Assembly (NCBI RefSeq): GCF_007830515.1
Contig: NZ_VLKT01000013.1
Location: 1 to 64,000, forward strand
Length of the DNA stretch: 64,000 nt
Direction of reading: 5' to 3'
DNA from: Mesorhizobium tianshanense
GTDB lineage: Bacteria; Pseudomonadota; Alphaproteobacteria; Rhizobiales; Rhizobiaceae
Positions 33,730 to 44,862 of the stretch are shown piece by piece. The translations under genes and the position numbers were made by a program. How positions within the stretch are numbered: position 1 is the first letter of the stretch; the number at the start of each line of letters is the position of its first letter. The notes beneath the pieces were generated by a model. It did not search any database, was not told the origin of the DNA, and saw nothing but the letters and a program-made list of their open reading frames with translations.

Positions 33730-34210
33730 ACCGCGCCCGCCGGCGCCAAACGACATCAGGCTGCGCAAGATCCTCGACGATACGCTTGCCCCGCCGCGCT
33801 GGCCGGAAGGCTTCGTCATGCGCGGCTTCGAGGCCACCGACGCGGGCGCCTTGCATGCGCTGCTGACCGCCGTGTTCGACGATGGCGCCGACGGGCCGTT
33901 CGACGAATGGTGGCCGCGCATTTCAAGCGACGCGGAATTCGACCCTGCCTTGTGTTTCCTGGTTATCGACGGCAAGGGCCGGCTGGCGGGCGCGGCGCTG
34001 TGCTGGACGAGGGCCTTCGTGAAAGACCTTGCCGTCCACCCCGAGGCGCGCGGCCGGGGCATCGCCGAAGCGCTGATGTGGCACGTCTTCGCCGCCTTTC
34101 GCGCGCGCGGCGCCGCGCATGTCGATCTCAAAACCAACACGGTGGAGAACGCCGCCGCCGTCAGGCTCTACGAGCGGCTGGGGATGTTCGAAGTCGACTG
34201 GGCGGGGTGA
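33722..34210 (+). CDS. GNAT-family N-acetyltransferase
   Basis: The 162-residue protein starts at the ATG at 33722, which overlaps the last 8 bp of the transglycosylase gene. The GNAT core is visible: FVMRGFEATDAGALHALL (about 32-49) and the acetyl-CoA loop VHPEARGRGIAEAL (106-119), followed by LYERLGM. It transfers an acetyl group to an amine; the substrate is unknown. Coupling to a cell-wall enzyme does not by itself show a cell-wall substrate. Confidence 0.85.
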   Translation: MPEPRPPAPNDIRLRKILDDTLAPPRWPEGFVMRGFEATDAGALHALLTAVFDDGADGPFDEWWPRISSDAEFDPALCFLVIDGKGRLAGAALCWTRAFVKDLAVHPEARGRGIAEALMWHVFAAFRARGAAHVDLKTNTVENAAAVRLYERLGMFEVDWAG

Positions 34211-34211
34211 G

Positions 34212-34289
34212 GGGCAATCGCTTCAGGCAAAGCGAACGCTCGACCGCCAATTGCCGAAGTCGGCGCAAACCGGAAGCGATTGCTCCTCG
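34212..34289. repeat. Inverted repeat after the GNAT gene
   Basis: GGGGCAATCGCTTC at the left pairs with GAAGCGATTGCTCC at the right, with about 50 bp between. There is no T-run. It is probably an intergenic repeat rather than a terminator. Confidence 0.5.
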
Positions 34290-34386
34290 CTTGCGCAAAA
34301 ATGTCGGAACCCTGCTTCGCCATACGTCCTTGAGAGGTAAGGCGCGTTGCCGCGCGCCGTCAAAACCACGGATGATGGAGATGACG

Positions 34387-35130
34387 ATGATCACCTTTCC
34401 CAACGAATCCGCCAAATACCGCACCGCCCGCGAAAAGCTGCTGCGGAAGGAGATCGAGCTGCGCCGGGTCATGGAGGACGTGGCGGTCGCCCGCCGCGCG
34501 CTGCCGCCCGGCGGGCTGGTGCCTGAGGATTATGTTTTCGACGGGCTTGGCGCCGACGGCAAGCCGGCCCGCATAAAATTGTCGGAGCTGTTTTCGCCTG
34601 GCAAGGACACGCTGATCGTCTACTCGATGATGTTTCCGCGCCATCCGCAGGAGACGCGCGACGTGGCGACCAGTGGCGGCACCGCGAAGCTCGCGCGGGC
34701 CGATCAGCCGTGCCCGTCCTGCACGGCGCTGCTCGACCAGTTCGACGGCGCCATTGGCCATCTCGAGGCCGCCGGCTTCAATTTCGCCGTGGTGGGCAAG
34801 ACCGCGCTCGAAAACATGATCACGCTTGGCCGCGACCGCGGCTGGAAGAACATGCGGCTGGTCTCCTCGGCCGCCAACAGCTTCAAGCGCGATTATCACG
34901 CCGAGGCGGAGGATGGCGCGCAGCTTCCGGTTCTGTCGGTGTTCCATCGTGAAGCCGACGGCATCCGCCATTTCTGGAGCTCCGAGCTTGGCTTCGCGCC
35001 GTCCGAGCCCGGCCAGGACCCGCGCGCCGTCGGCACCTGCGAGATCCTGTGGAACCTGATGGATTTTACCCCGGAGGGCCGGCCGGACTGGGACGAACAG
35101 CTGCAATATGCCGGCGCCTGCTGCCATTGA
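34387..35130 (+). CDS. DUF899 thioredoxin-like family protein
   Basis: The protein has 247 residues from MITFPNESAKYRTAREKLL; GGAG precedes the ATG at 34387, and ATGs two and five codons earlier are also possible. The N-terminal part (EIELRRVMEDVAVARRALPPGG, about 20-41) and the middle YSMMFPRHPQ and ADQPCPSCTALLDQFDG (CPSC) match DUF899, a family with a thioredoxin-like fold. The usual CxxC-like pair suggests redox activity, but no reaction is established. The tail ends ACCH. It is likely cytoplasmic. Confidence 0.85.
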   Translation: MITFPNESAKYRTAREKLLRKEIELRRVMEDVAVARRALPPGGLVPEDYVFDGLGADGKPARIKLSELFSPGKDTLIVYSMMFPRHPQETRDVATSGGTAKLARADQPCPSCTALLDQFDGAIGHLEAAGFNFAVVGKTALENMITLGRDRGWKNMRLVSSAANSFKRDYHAEAEDGAQLPVLSVFHREADGIRHFWSSELGFAPSEPGQDPRAVGTCEILWNLMDFTPEGRPDWDEQLQYAGACCH

Positions 35131-35227
35131 GGCCTTGCCTTCTCCCACAAGGGAGAAGGAAGGCGCGCAACTTCGCCGCCTGTGTCGCGTTGGAGACTCC
35201 GAGGATCACGAACCCGGAGATTTTCCT

Positions 35228-35779
35228 GTGAAAACGCATCTCACCATCGCCATGGTCGCTTTGCTTGCCGGCGCGCCGGCGGCCTTCGCCCAATCAGACG
35301 CCCCGGCCGACATCCCTGCTGTCGAGGAAACCAGGATCGACACCGAGACTTTCTCGAATACGGCCGCCAGCGCCAACCGGTTCGAGATTGAAAGCAGCAG
35401 GCTGGCCGAACAAAAGAACGTCGCCGCCGATGTCAGGGAATTCGCCGCGCTGATGGTCAAGGACCACACCAAGGCTGGCGAGGATCTCAAGGCAGCGCTC
35501 GAGCAGAGCCAGACCACGGCCTCGGTGACACCGAGCGGCCCGGCTCTGGAGCCGAAAGACCAGGCGATGCTCGACCAGCTCAGGAAGCTCGACGGCGATG
35601 AATTCCAGGCGAAATACATCCTCCTGCAGACCGAGGCGCATAAGCAGGCGCTGGCGCTGTTTTCGACCTACGCGCAGTCGGGCGAAGACCCGGCGCTGAA
35701 GGAATTCGCCAAGAAAACGCTACCGACGCTGCGGATGCATGAAAAGCACCTGAAGAACCTGGCGGCCGCGCACAGCTAG
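35228..35779 (+). CDS. DUF4142 secreted protein
   Basis: The protein has 183 residues from a GTG at 35228 (GGAG about 10 bp upstream). The signal peptide is MKTHLTIAMVALLAGAPAAFA (1-21). The mature part is a ferritin-like four-helix DUF4142 domain: FSNTAASANRFEIESSRLAEQKN, EFAALMVKDHTKAGEDLKAAL and MHEKHLKNLA. In this family His and Glu positions recall a di-metal site, but activity is unproven. It is probably periplasmic. An in-frame ATG at 35108 would give a poor N-terminus. Confidence 0.88.
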   Translation: MKTHLTIAMVALLAGAPAAFAQSDAPADIPAVEETRIDTETFSNTAASANRFEIESSRLAEQKNVAADVREFAALMVKDHTKAGEDLKAALEQSQTTASVTPSGPALEPKDQAMLDQLRKLDGDEFQAKYILLQTEAHKQALALFSTYAQSGEDPALKEFAKKTLPTLRMHEKHLKNLAAAHS

Positions 35780-35797
35780 ACTGCCGACAGCGAGTGC

Positions 35798-36118
35798 TCA
35801 GCTCGTTTTGATCTGCTCGACCGCGGTCACCAGCAGTTCGGCCATGGCGCTGCGAATCTGATGATCCGACTGGGCGACGCCCGCCGCGTCGAAATCGGCG
35901 CGTACCTTGCGGAACACATCGTCGTCGCCTGCCTCTTCGAAGTCCGAGCGCACCACCTCTTTCGCATAGGCATCAGCGTCTTCACCGGTCTTGCCGAGCT
36001 TTTCGGCGGCCCACAGGCCGAGCAGCTTGTTACGGCGCGCCATGGCCTTGAACTTCGTCTCCTCGTCCATCGCGAACTTCTTTTCGAAGCCTTCCTGACG
36101 GTCTCTCATACTGCTCAT
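35798..36118 (-). CDS. F1-ATPase inhibitory zeta subunit (DUF1476)
   Basis: The 106-residue protein has the strongly conserved RRNKLLGLWAAEKLGKTG (28-45), then YAKEVVRSDFEEAGDDDVFRKVRADF, of the DUF1476 family, the alphaproteobacterial zeta subunit that inhibits F1-ATPase by its N-terminal segment. It binds F1 and blocks ATP hydrolysis. The ATG at 36118 follows GAGG. It is not next to atp operons, as is usual for this gene. No membrane segment is present. Role is from family knowledge; residue-level conservation is strong. Confidence 0.9.
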   Translation of the reverse strand: MSSMRDRQEGFEKKFAMDEETKFKAMARRNKLLGLWAAEKLGKTGEDADAYAKEVVRSDFEEAGDDDVFRKVRADFDAAGVAQSDHQIRSAMAELLVTAVEQIKTS

Positions 36119-36317
36119 GGTTTGCCTCGTTCGGGGGTTGAGTCTCCGACCTTCATCCGGTGGACTGGAAGAGCGGGAGGCCGAACATGGCGTGCATGGA
36201 TGTCATAAGCAAGGCCGGACCGTTCATGTCGCAGCTTCATTCCAGCCTGGGTTCCTCTCCCCCGCTTCACGGCAGGGCAATCGCAGATGAAAAGCCAAGG
36301 CTTTCGCTCTACGATGT

Positions 36318-36466
36318 ACCCCCACCCCTAACCCCTCCCCACAAGGGGGAGGGAGACTTCCGTGGCGCTAACCTCAGCAAAATGCCGCTCTTTCGACGCC
36401 AAAGAGGGAAGGAAAGGCGCGCGGCAGCGTTCCCTCCCCCTTGTGGGGAGGGTTAGGGTGGGGGTC
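36318..36466. repeat. Large inverted repeat with CCCTCCCC arms
   Basis: The arms at 36318-36356 and 36431-36466 are near-exact reverse complements (CCCCACCCCTAACCCCTCCC and its complement). A 75-bp spacer separates them. Partial related arms continue at 36555-36657. The area between the zeta gene and 36742 has no gene. Confidence 0.75.
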
Positions 36467-36741
36467 CTCTTCGCAAAAAATCCATATGCGATTGCCCTGC
36501 GCTTCACGGGGGCGAGGAACCCAGGCCTTGAGAAGTTGGAGGGGCAGCACCCAGCACAGCACCCCTCTGCCCTGCCGGGCGTTCGTCGTTCGGAAAGCCA
36601 AGCAATTGGCTTTCCGTCCGCTGCGCGGACCACTCCCGCAAGGGGGGAGATCGGCAGCGCCGCCGACGGCCTTCGCACCGATGTGATTTGACGTTGCCGC
36701 GCCGTGACCTACTCTCGAATGGCGGGACGAGGAGACGAGCG

Positions 36742-37131
36742 ATGCAGTCACCTTTCAACGGGATTCGTAGCGTCACGCTGGCAGCGGCAGCGATCCTTGC
36801 CGCCGGCACCGCGGCTTACGCCCATCACGGCTGGTCGTGGACTGAGGACGGGTTCTTCGAACTGCGGGGCAGGATCACGGCCATCTACATCGGCAATCCG
36901 CACGCCACGCTGGATGTCGACGTGGAGGGCGAGGCCTGGCGGGTGGAGATGGCGCCGCCGTCCCGCACGATCGCCGCCGGCTTCACCGAGGAAGTCGCCA
37001 AGGTCGGCGACGAGGTGACCGCGATCGGCAACCGCTCGCTCGACGAGAAAGAAAAACGCATGAAGGCGGTGCGCATCATCGTCGGCGGCAAGACCTACGA
37101 TGTCTATTCCGACCGCGTGCCGCCGGCCTGA
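36742..37131 (+). CDS. DUF6152 secreted protein
   Basis: The protein has 129 residues from the ATG at 36742 (GAGGAGACGAGCG upstream). The signal peptide cleaves near AYAHHGW (27-33). The mature part is a small beta-rich domain (FFELRGRITAIYIGNPHATLDVDVEGEAWRVE...). Residues HHGW at the start and the general size match DUF6152. It abuts DUF6644 with no gap (TGA then ATG), so the two are probably made together and may interact at the membrane. Function is unknown. Confidence 0.8.
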   Translation: MQSPFNGIRSVTLAAAAILAAGTAAYAHHGWSWTEDGFFELRGRITAIYIGNPHATLDVDVEGEAWRVEMAPPSRTIAAGFTEEVAKVGDEVTAIGNRSLDEKEKRMKAVRIIVGGKTYDVYSDRVPPA

Positions 37132-37596
37132 ATGGACGCGCTGTTTGCCGGCATCGAGCAACTCGCCTTCGTGCGGGGACTGAAGGCCTCCTTCGTCGCC
37201 TACCCCATCGTCAACGCGCTGCACATCCTATCGACCGGCGCGCTGTTGACCAGCGTCTGGCTCATGGACCTCAGGATCATCGGCGCCTTCCGCTCGTTGC
37301 CGCGGGCGGCGTTCGTGGCGCTGCTGCGCCGGGTGGCGTTATGTGCGTTTGGCGGGGCGCTTGTCACGGGGGCGCTGCTGTTTTCTGTCAGGGCGAGGGA
37401 GTATGCGGCGATGCCGGTTTTCCTCGCCAAGATGGGGCTTATCCTGCTCGCGGGCGTCAACTTTCTCGCGTTTGTGCGCCACGCAAAAGGCGGTGACGAG
37501 CCGGCTGGTGGGACCGTCACCGTGCTGGCCGTGCTCTCGCTGGTGCTGTGGACGTGCGTGTTGTTCGCCGGACGGTTTATTGGGTTTCTAAACTGA
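37132..37596 (+). CDS. DUF6644 membrane protein
   Basis: The 154-residue protein has about four membrane helices (FVAYPIVNALHILSTGALLTSVWLMDL, VALLRRVALCAFGGALVTGALLF, VFLAKMGLILLAGVNFLAF and VLAVLSLVLWTCVLFAGRFIGF). This arrangement, with HILSTGALL, matches DUF6644. The ATG begins directly after the TGA of the DUF6152 gene. A role with the upstream secreted protein, perhaps in electron transfer or copper handling, is only a guess. Confidence 0.8.
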   Translation: MDALFAGIEQLAFVRGLKASFVAYPIVNALHILSTGALLTSVWLMDLRIIGAFRSLPRAAFVALLRRVALCAFGGALVTGALLFSVRAREYAAMPVFLAKMGLILLAGVNFLAFVRHAKGGDEPAGGTVTVLAVLSLVLWTCVLFAGRFIGFLN

Positions 37597-37656
37597 GGCG
37601 AGGGGCAGCAGGCGGGCAGATAAGCTCCATGCAAATGCATTCAGCGGGAGTTTGCC

Positions 37657-37800
37657 ATGAAGAAGAAAGTCATCGAGGTGCCGGTGATGTCGGCCAAGGT
37701 GCGGTCGCTCGCCCTGCCGTGTTCGGCGCGCAGCTTCGTCTCGGTGGCGTCGTGGCCAATGGAGTTCGACATCGAGATCGAGTGTGTCGCGGTGGCGTGA
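37657..37800 (+). pseudogene. RidA-family remnant with internal deletion
   Basis: From the ATG at 37657 (GGGAG upstream) the frame encodes 47 residues: MKKKVIEVPVMSAKVRSLAL, typical of a RidA-type N-terminus, then RSFVSVASWPMEFDIEIECVAVA, typical of the RidA C-terminus (FDIEIECVAVA). The central 70-80 residues of the fold (about 125 total) are missing, yet the frame is intact. It cannot form the RidA trimer active site. It is a decay product, and the join with a truncated DUF262 gene is next to it. Confidence 0.6.
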
Positions 37801-38086
37801 GGTTCGTCAAGGAATATTTGTCCCTCATGAATCCGAGAATAGCACTGACGCGCTGCTGTCCATCCACAACTTCGCGAACAAGAGCCTTCTTAATTGGATC
37901 CTGAGTGACTCGAAGGTAAATTGGGGGGACAGGAAGGCCAAGTAATAACGTGTCTATTAGAAACGACTGGGCTGCCCGGCTCCAAACGCCTCGTCTCTGG
38001 AATTTTGGAGAAATGGCTAATGTTCCAGCCTCATCCCATTGCAGAAAATCTAAAGGTGTATAGTTGCTTCGATCAGGCTTTCTCAT
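37800..38086 (-). pseudogene. Truncated DUF262 (GmrS-like/ParB-fold) gene
   Basis: From the ATG at 38086 about 95 residues encode the DUF262 N-terminus: ISPKFQRRGVWSRAAQSFLIDTLLLGLPVPPIYL and VVDGQQRVSAILGFM, the ParB-like nucleotide-binding motif (DGQQR). The frame then runs into antisense of the RidA remnant and the rest of the gene (usually several hundred residues) is missing. DUF262 occurs in GmrSD-type modification-dependent restriction and other phage-defence proteins. Local GC is lower than the neighbours', a sign of imported DNA. Confidence 0.7.
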
Positions 38087-38335
38087 TGTTTTGCTTGTTC
38101 CTTGATCTCAAACAGCGTGGACCGGTTAGGTTTTCAATTTTCGCGGCTAAGAATATGAGATACACCGTCCATCAGCAAGAATAAGGGAATGAAAACAAAT
38201 CTTGCCAGTGTGGACCTCTAAGGCTCGTATCGAGGATGATTATCCTCCGCTGGGACCGTGCAGCTGTTTGAAGGTCGGCGCCGCCCCTCATCTGCGTGCT
38301 GGCATCTCTCCCCATTGAACGGGAAAAGAAAGCTC
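38087..38335. other. AT-richer remnant stretch
   Basis: About 250 bp between the truncated DUF262 gene and carB. Base composition is less GC-rich than the rest of the window and no supported gene is seen. It probably belongs to the same decayed insertion. Confidence 0.4.
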
Positions 38336-41833
<3,498 letters not shown>

Positions 41834-42015
41834 ATTGAGGGTCCGTTCGGCAGGCGGCTTGCACGAAAAACCGGACGGGAAGACCCGGCCGGTTGTGCTC
41901 GCGATTCTGGTATCAGGCTAGGAGGGCCTTATAGGGAAGAGTTTTGCCTGATGTAACCCCCTAAAATGCGGGTTGTGTGGGGCTTCTTGAGCAAACAAGC
42001 GCCTCATTCCGTCGC

Positions 42016-42170
42016 GCCCCCCTCTGCCCTGCCGGACATCTCCCCCACACGGGGGAGATCGGCCTTCGTCTTTGATTTCGCCAATAGCCACTCAAGAAAG
42101 AGGCGTTGTCGGCGAAGCAGCCAATCTCCCCCCTCGTGGGGGAGATGTCCGGCAGGACAGAGGGGGGCGC
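42016..42170. repeat. Large inverted repeat with CCTCTGCCCTGCCGG arms
   Basis: The arms at 42016-42062 and 42119-42170 are near-complete reverse complements (GCCGGACATCTCCCCCACA and its complement), separated by about 56 bp. The same arm motif occurs in pieces near 36555-36657, so this is a repeat family. It fills most of the gap between the SH3 gene and carB. Confidence 0.78.
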
Positions 42171-42231
42171 TGTCCCTCCGGCGTTCCGAAAGGTTCGGCC
42201 GCGGTGCCGCATAGGCATAGCGAGATGCTAC

Positions 42232-43152
42232 CTAGCCTCTGGTCGCCAGGGCGGCATCAGGAATCTCGAAGCGTTCGGACACCCCGACGCGGATCATGTT
42301 CAGGCTGCCCTCGCGCGTGTAGCGGAATTCGCCGGGCGCATCGGAACCGGCCGGCAGGCCGGCCTGGAAGCTGATCACGCGCGTGCCGCCATCGGGCCAG
42401 GTCACGGTCACCTCGGCTTTGTCGCCCGTGTGCACGACGCCTGCCTTGCAGCTGGTCATCGGCTGGCCGACATAGCGCGCACAGGGAATCTCGTTGCCGG
42501 CACCAGGGATCGGCGTCCTTGGCGGCTGCAACCGCGCAACGGCTTGTGCGTCGGCCGGAGGCGCCGCATTGGCAGCGCGATTCTGGATGGGCTGGTCCGA
42601 CGCGGCTATCTCCCCGGTCGACGGGTTTGCGCTGGCCGCGAGCGCCAGGCGGTAAGCATCCTCGATGGCCGCCCTGCCGATGGCCTCAGCGGCCGTCATC
42701 GTGGGTTCGGGACCGGTCGCGCCCAGGCGCGCCGTCAGGTCGGGCAGCGGCTGGTCTGCGGCTGCCGGGTTCGAGGCCTCGGCTGCAGGAGCAGCGCTTT
42801 CGCTGGTCGTCTCGGCATCGTCATCCGAAACGGCCGCCGGATTCTCGGGGTTCAGGTAGCGCGCGGGAACCCATCCGGTCAGTTGCGGGTTGTCAATCTC
42901 CGCAACCTTGCACCAGCGGTAGCCGTTGACGTCGTTGCAGCCGAGATTGTTGACGCTCGTGCCATTCGGCAGCCGGGCCTTGATCTTGCCCATCGCCGAT
43001 GCCGTGGCGCGGACGTTCAGGAGATCGCCCGGAGCGAGGTCGGTCACGATCGAAACGACCTCCTCGGCCCTGGCCGGCAGCAGCGCCGTCAGCAGCAAGG
43101 GGGTGGCAATCAGCACGTGCAGCGTCGTTCGGAGCGAAATTGTGCGCCTCAT
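42232..43152 (-). CDS. Secreted SH3-domain protein
   Basis: The protein has 306 residues from MRRTISLRTTLHVLIATPLLLT, a signal peptide ending near ARAEE (29). A bacterial SH3 (SH3b) domain (about 33-100) has LLNVRATASAMGKIKARLPNGTSV and GYRWCKVAEIDNPQLTGWVPARYL. An Ala/Glu/Ser-rich linker (105-195) leads into a C-terminal Cys-containing beta domain (VPCARYVGQPM..., about 215-300). SH3b domains often bind cell-wall peptides. An in-frame start at 43245 lacks a signal peptide, so 43152 was chosen. Function unknown. Confidence 0.8.
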   Translation of the reverse strand: MRRTISLRTTLHVLIATPLLLTALLPARAEEVVSIVTDLAPGDLLNVRATASAMGKIKARLPNGTSVNNLGCNDVNGYRWCKVAEIDNPQLTGWVPARYLNPENPAAVSDDDAETTSESAAPAAEASNPAAADQPLPDLTARLGATGPEPTMTAAEAIGRAAIEDAYRLALAASANPSTGEIAASDQPIQNRAANAAPPADAQAVARLQPPRTPIPGAGNEIPCARYVGQPMTSCKAGVVHTGDKAEVTVTWPDGGTRVISFQAGLPAGSDAPGEFRYTREGSLNMIRVGVSERFEIPDAALATRG

Positions 43153-43277
43153 CACCTGGCCGTGGGCGATAGATTGCATTGCCGAAGGGCGCGGCCAGGC
43201 ACGGAAGCGCCACCGCATGCCAAGCCGGTTTATAAGCGACGACACGGCGCTAGGTAACCCCGAAAATGCGGCCCCGG

Positions 43278-43510
43278 CATGAAGGTGTTCGGCCGGGCAT
43301 GAACAAGTTCAGCCCTCGCTCAGCTGGACGGCATGAACGCGTTTCAGCCTGGAGGCATGAACACGTTCAGCCGGACATGAACGCGTTCCGCGTTCAGCCT
43401 GGAGGCATGAGCTTCGCTCAGCCTGGCATGAACTCGTGCCTCGCTCAGCCTGGAGGCATGAGCTTCGCTTAGCCTGGCATAAACGCGTTCCGCGTTCAGC
43501 CTGATATAAA
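43278..43510. repeat. Degenerate minisatellite (TTCAGCCTGGAGGCATGA-type units)
   Basis: Units such as TTCAGCCTGGAGGCATGA, CTCAGCCTGGCATGAAC and ACGCGTTCCGCGTTCAGCC recur with variable spacing of about 24-49 bp. Frames are open on both strands but encode only repeats. It abuts the metallophosphoesterase 3' end, whose stop lies in the edge of the array. Confidence 0.8.
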
Positions 43511-44254
43511 CCCGGTGCGCAGCGCGTGGGCCCATTCCGGCCGTTCCGCCTGTTCGGCCTGCCGCGCCGCCGCCTCGTGGTCGTAGTCGACGGCGATGGC
43601 CTCGAAGCGGTCGGGGCGGCCCTGCTCGCCCAATTCGACGATGCCGTAGCGTGCGTGAGGAGAGCCTTGCTCGGAAACATGCGCCGGCGGTGTTGGATCG
43701 TTGTAGGCGGGGCAGCCGATGCTGCCCGGATTGAAGACGACCGGGCCGTCGGGAATGCGGATCAGTTCGCTGCGGTGGCTGTGGCCGCACAGCACGATGC
43801 GGCAAGCCGGGTCGAGCGCGGCCAGCCTTCGCTTGATGGCGGCGAGCGGCGCGCGCACCAGCCGGCCATCGGCCATCGTATCGGTCAGATATTTTTCGTC
43901 ATGGTCGGGCCGGGCATGGAAGGCGGTCACCTCAGGCGCGATCTCCAGCGTGAGAGGCAAGGCGAACAGCGCCTCGCGCTGTGCCAACGTCAGCCGGTCA
44001 TGTGCGTAGCGGTCCGAGGGCCACATCGCGTCGTCGAGCGGATCGCCGGCGACACGGCGGTCATGATTGCCGCGCACCGTCGGCAGGTTCAGCGCCTCAA
44101 GCCGCGCAAACGTCTCGCGCGGCCAGAGCGGGCCGGAGACGCAATCGCCAAGGTTGACGACAATATCGGCGCCGCCGCGCTGCCGCAGATCGTCGAGCAC
44201 GGCGTCCAGCGCCAGGATGTTGCCGTGGATATCGGCGAGGACGGCAATGCGCAT
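43496..44254 (-). CDS. Metallophosphoesterase (YfcE/MJ0936-like)
   Basis: The protein has 252 residues from MRIAVLADIHGNILALDAVL; GGAG is upstream of the ATG at 44254. The calcineurin-like metal motifs are visible: ADIHGN (7-12), NLGDCVSG (about 34-41), GNHDRR (62-67) and GHSHRSE (about 152-158). It hydrolyses phosphomono- or diesters with two metal ions. The substrate is unknown; relatives act on cyclic nucleotides or nucleoside phosphates. The end of the gene runs into the minisatellite (43278-43510), but the domain is complete. Confidence 0.9.
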   Translation of the reverse strand: MRIAVLADIHGNILALDAVLDDLRQRGGADIVVNLGDCVSGPLWPRETFARLEALNLPTVRGNHDRRVAGDPLDDAMWPSDRYAHDRLTLAQREALFALPLTLEIAPEVTAFHARPDHDEKYLTDTMADGRLVRAPLAAIKRRLAALDPACRIVLCGHSHRSELIRIPDGPVVFNPGSIGCPAYNDPTPPAHVSEQGSPHARYGIVELGEQGRPDRFEAIAVDYDHEAAARQAEQAERPEWAHALRTGFISG

Positions 44255-44313
44255 AAGGGTAGCTCCGTGGGCAGGGCAGCGTTTCCTTCGCCCCGCGAAG
44301 CGGGGAGAAACCT

Positions 44314-44670
44314 TCAGGCGTGGATTTTGATCTCGTGGGCGCCGACCACGGGCAGTGCCGTATCGTCGACGGCAGCGGCAATGACGCTGTCGAGCAGGCC
44401 TGGGAAGCGGCGGTCGAGATCGTCGCGGCGCAACGTGATCAGCCGGCTGGTGCCGACCACCTCGGCGCGGGTGACGCCGGCCTCGCGCAGCTTGGCCAGA
44501 TGATAGCTCAGATTGGTCTTCGAGCCGAGATCGAGGAACTGGCTGCAGTTCAGCGGCACGCCCTCCTTGCTGGCGAGATAGCGCACGATGGCCAGCCGCG
44601 TCGGGTCTCCGAGCACGGCAAGCACGTTCGGCAGGCTGATCTGGTCGGCGGTGGGATGGGGCAAGGTCAT
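44314..44670 (-). CDS. ArsR-family transcriptional regulator
   Basis: The 118-residue winged-helix protein has VLAVLGDPTRLAIVRYLASKEG (about 16-37) and the recognition helix SKTNLSYHLAKLREAGV (50-66). It lacks a complete ELCVCDL metal-binding box, so it may sense something other than metal. It is divergent from an MFS gene, and the gap holds a GTTCAA-N6-TTGAAC palindrome, a likely operator. It probably represses the transporter. Confidence 0.87.
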   Translation of the reverse strand: MTLPHPTADQISLPNVLAVLGDPTRLAIVRYLASKEGVPLNCSQFLDLGSKTNLSYHLAKLREAGVTRAEVVGTSRLITLRRDDLDRRFPGLLDSVIAAAVDDTALPVVGAHEIKIHA

Positions 44671-44831
44671 GCCGGAGAATTAAGCGCAATCGGGGCCGAT
44701 TTCAACGCATCTCCTCCTTTGGTGGACGCACACAGTCTCTCCATTCACGCCTTGTCCTGACACAGGGCTGTCAGCAGGGGTCAGCTATTTTCGCGAGGCT
44801 TCATTGACATCATGCCCTGTTATGTCCAATT

Positions 44832-44849
44832 GTTCAATAACTTTTGAAC
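44832..44849. promoter_or_regulatory. Probable ArsR operator, GTTCAA-N6-TTGAAC
   Basis: A perfect 6-6-6 inverted repeat lies 13 bp before the MFS start, between the divergent ArsR-type regulator and the transporter. Control is inferred from position. Confidence 0.6.
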
Positions 44850-44862
44850 TAAGGAAGAATCC

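Noticed and set aside
43278..43510. CRISPR array or a repeat-rich protein
   Set aside because: Repeat spacing is irregular and units are degenerate; frames on both strands are equally open and lack ribosome sites.
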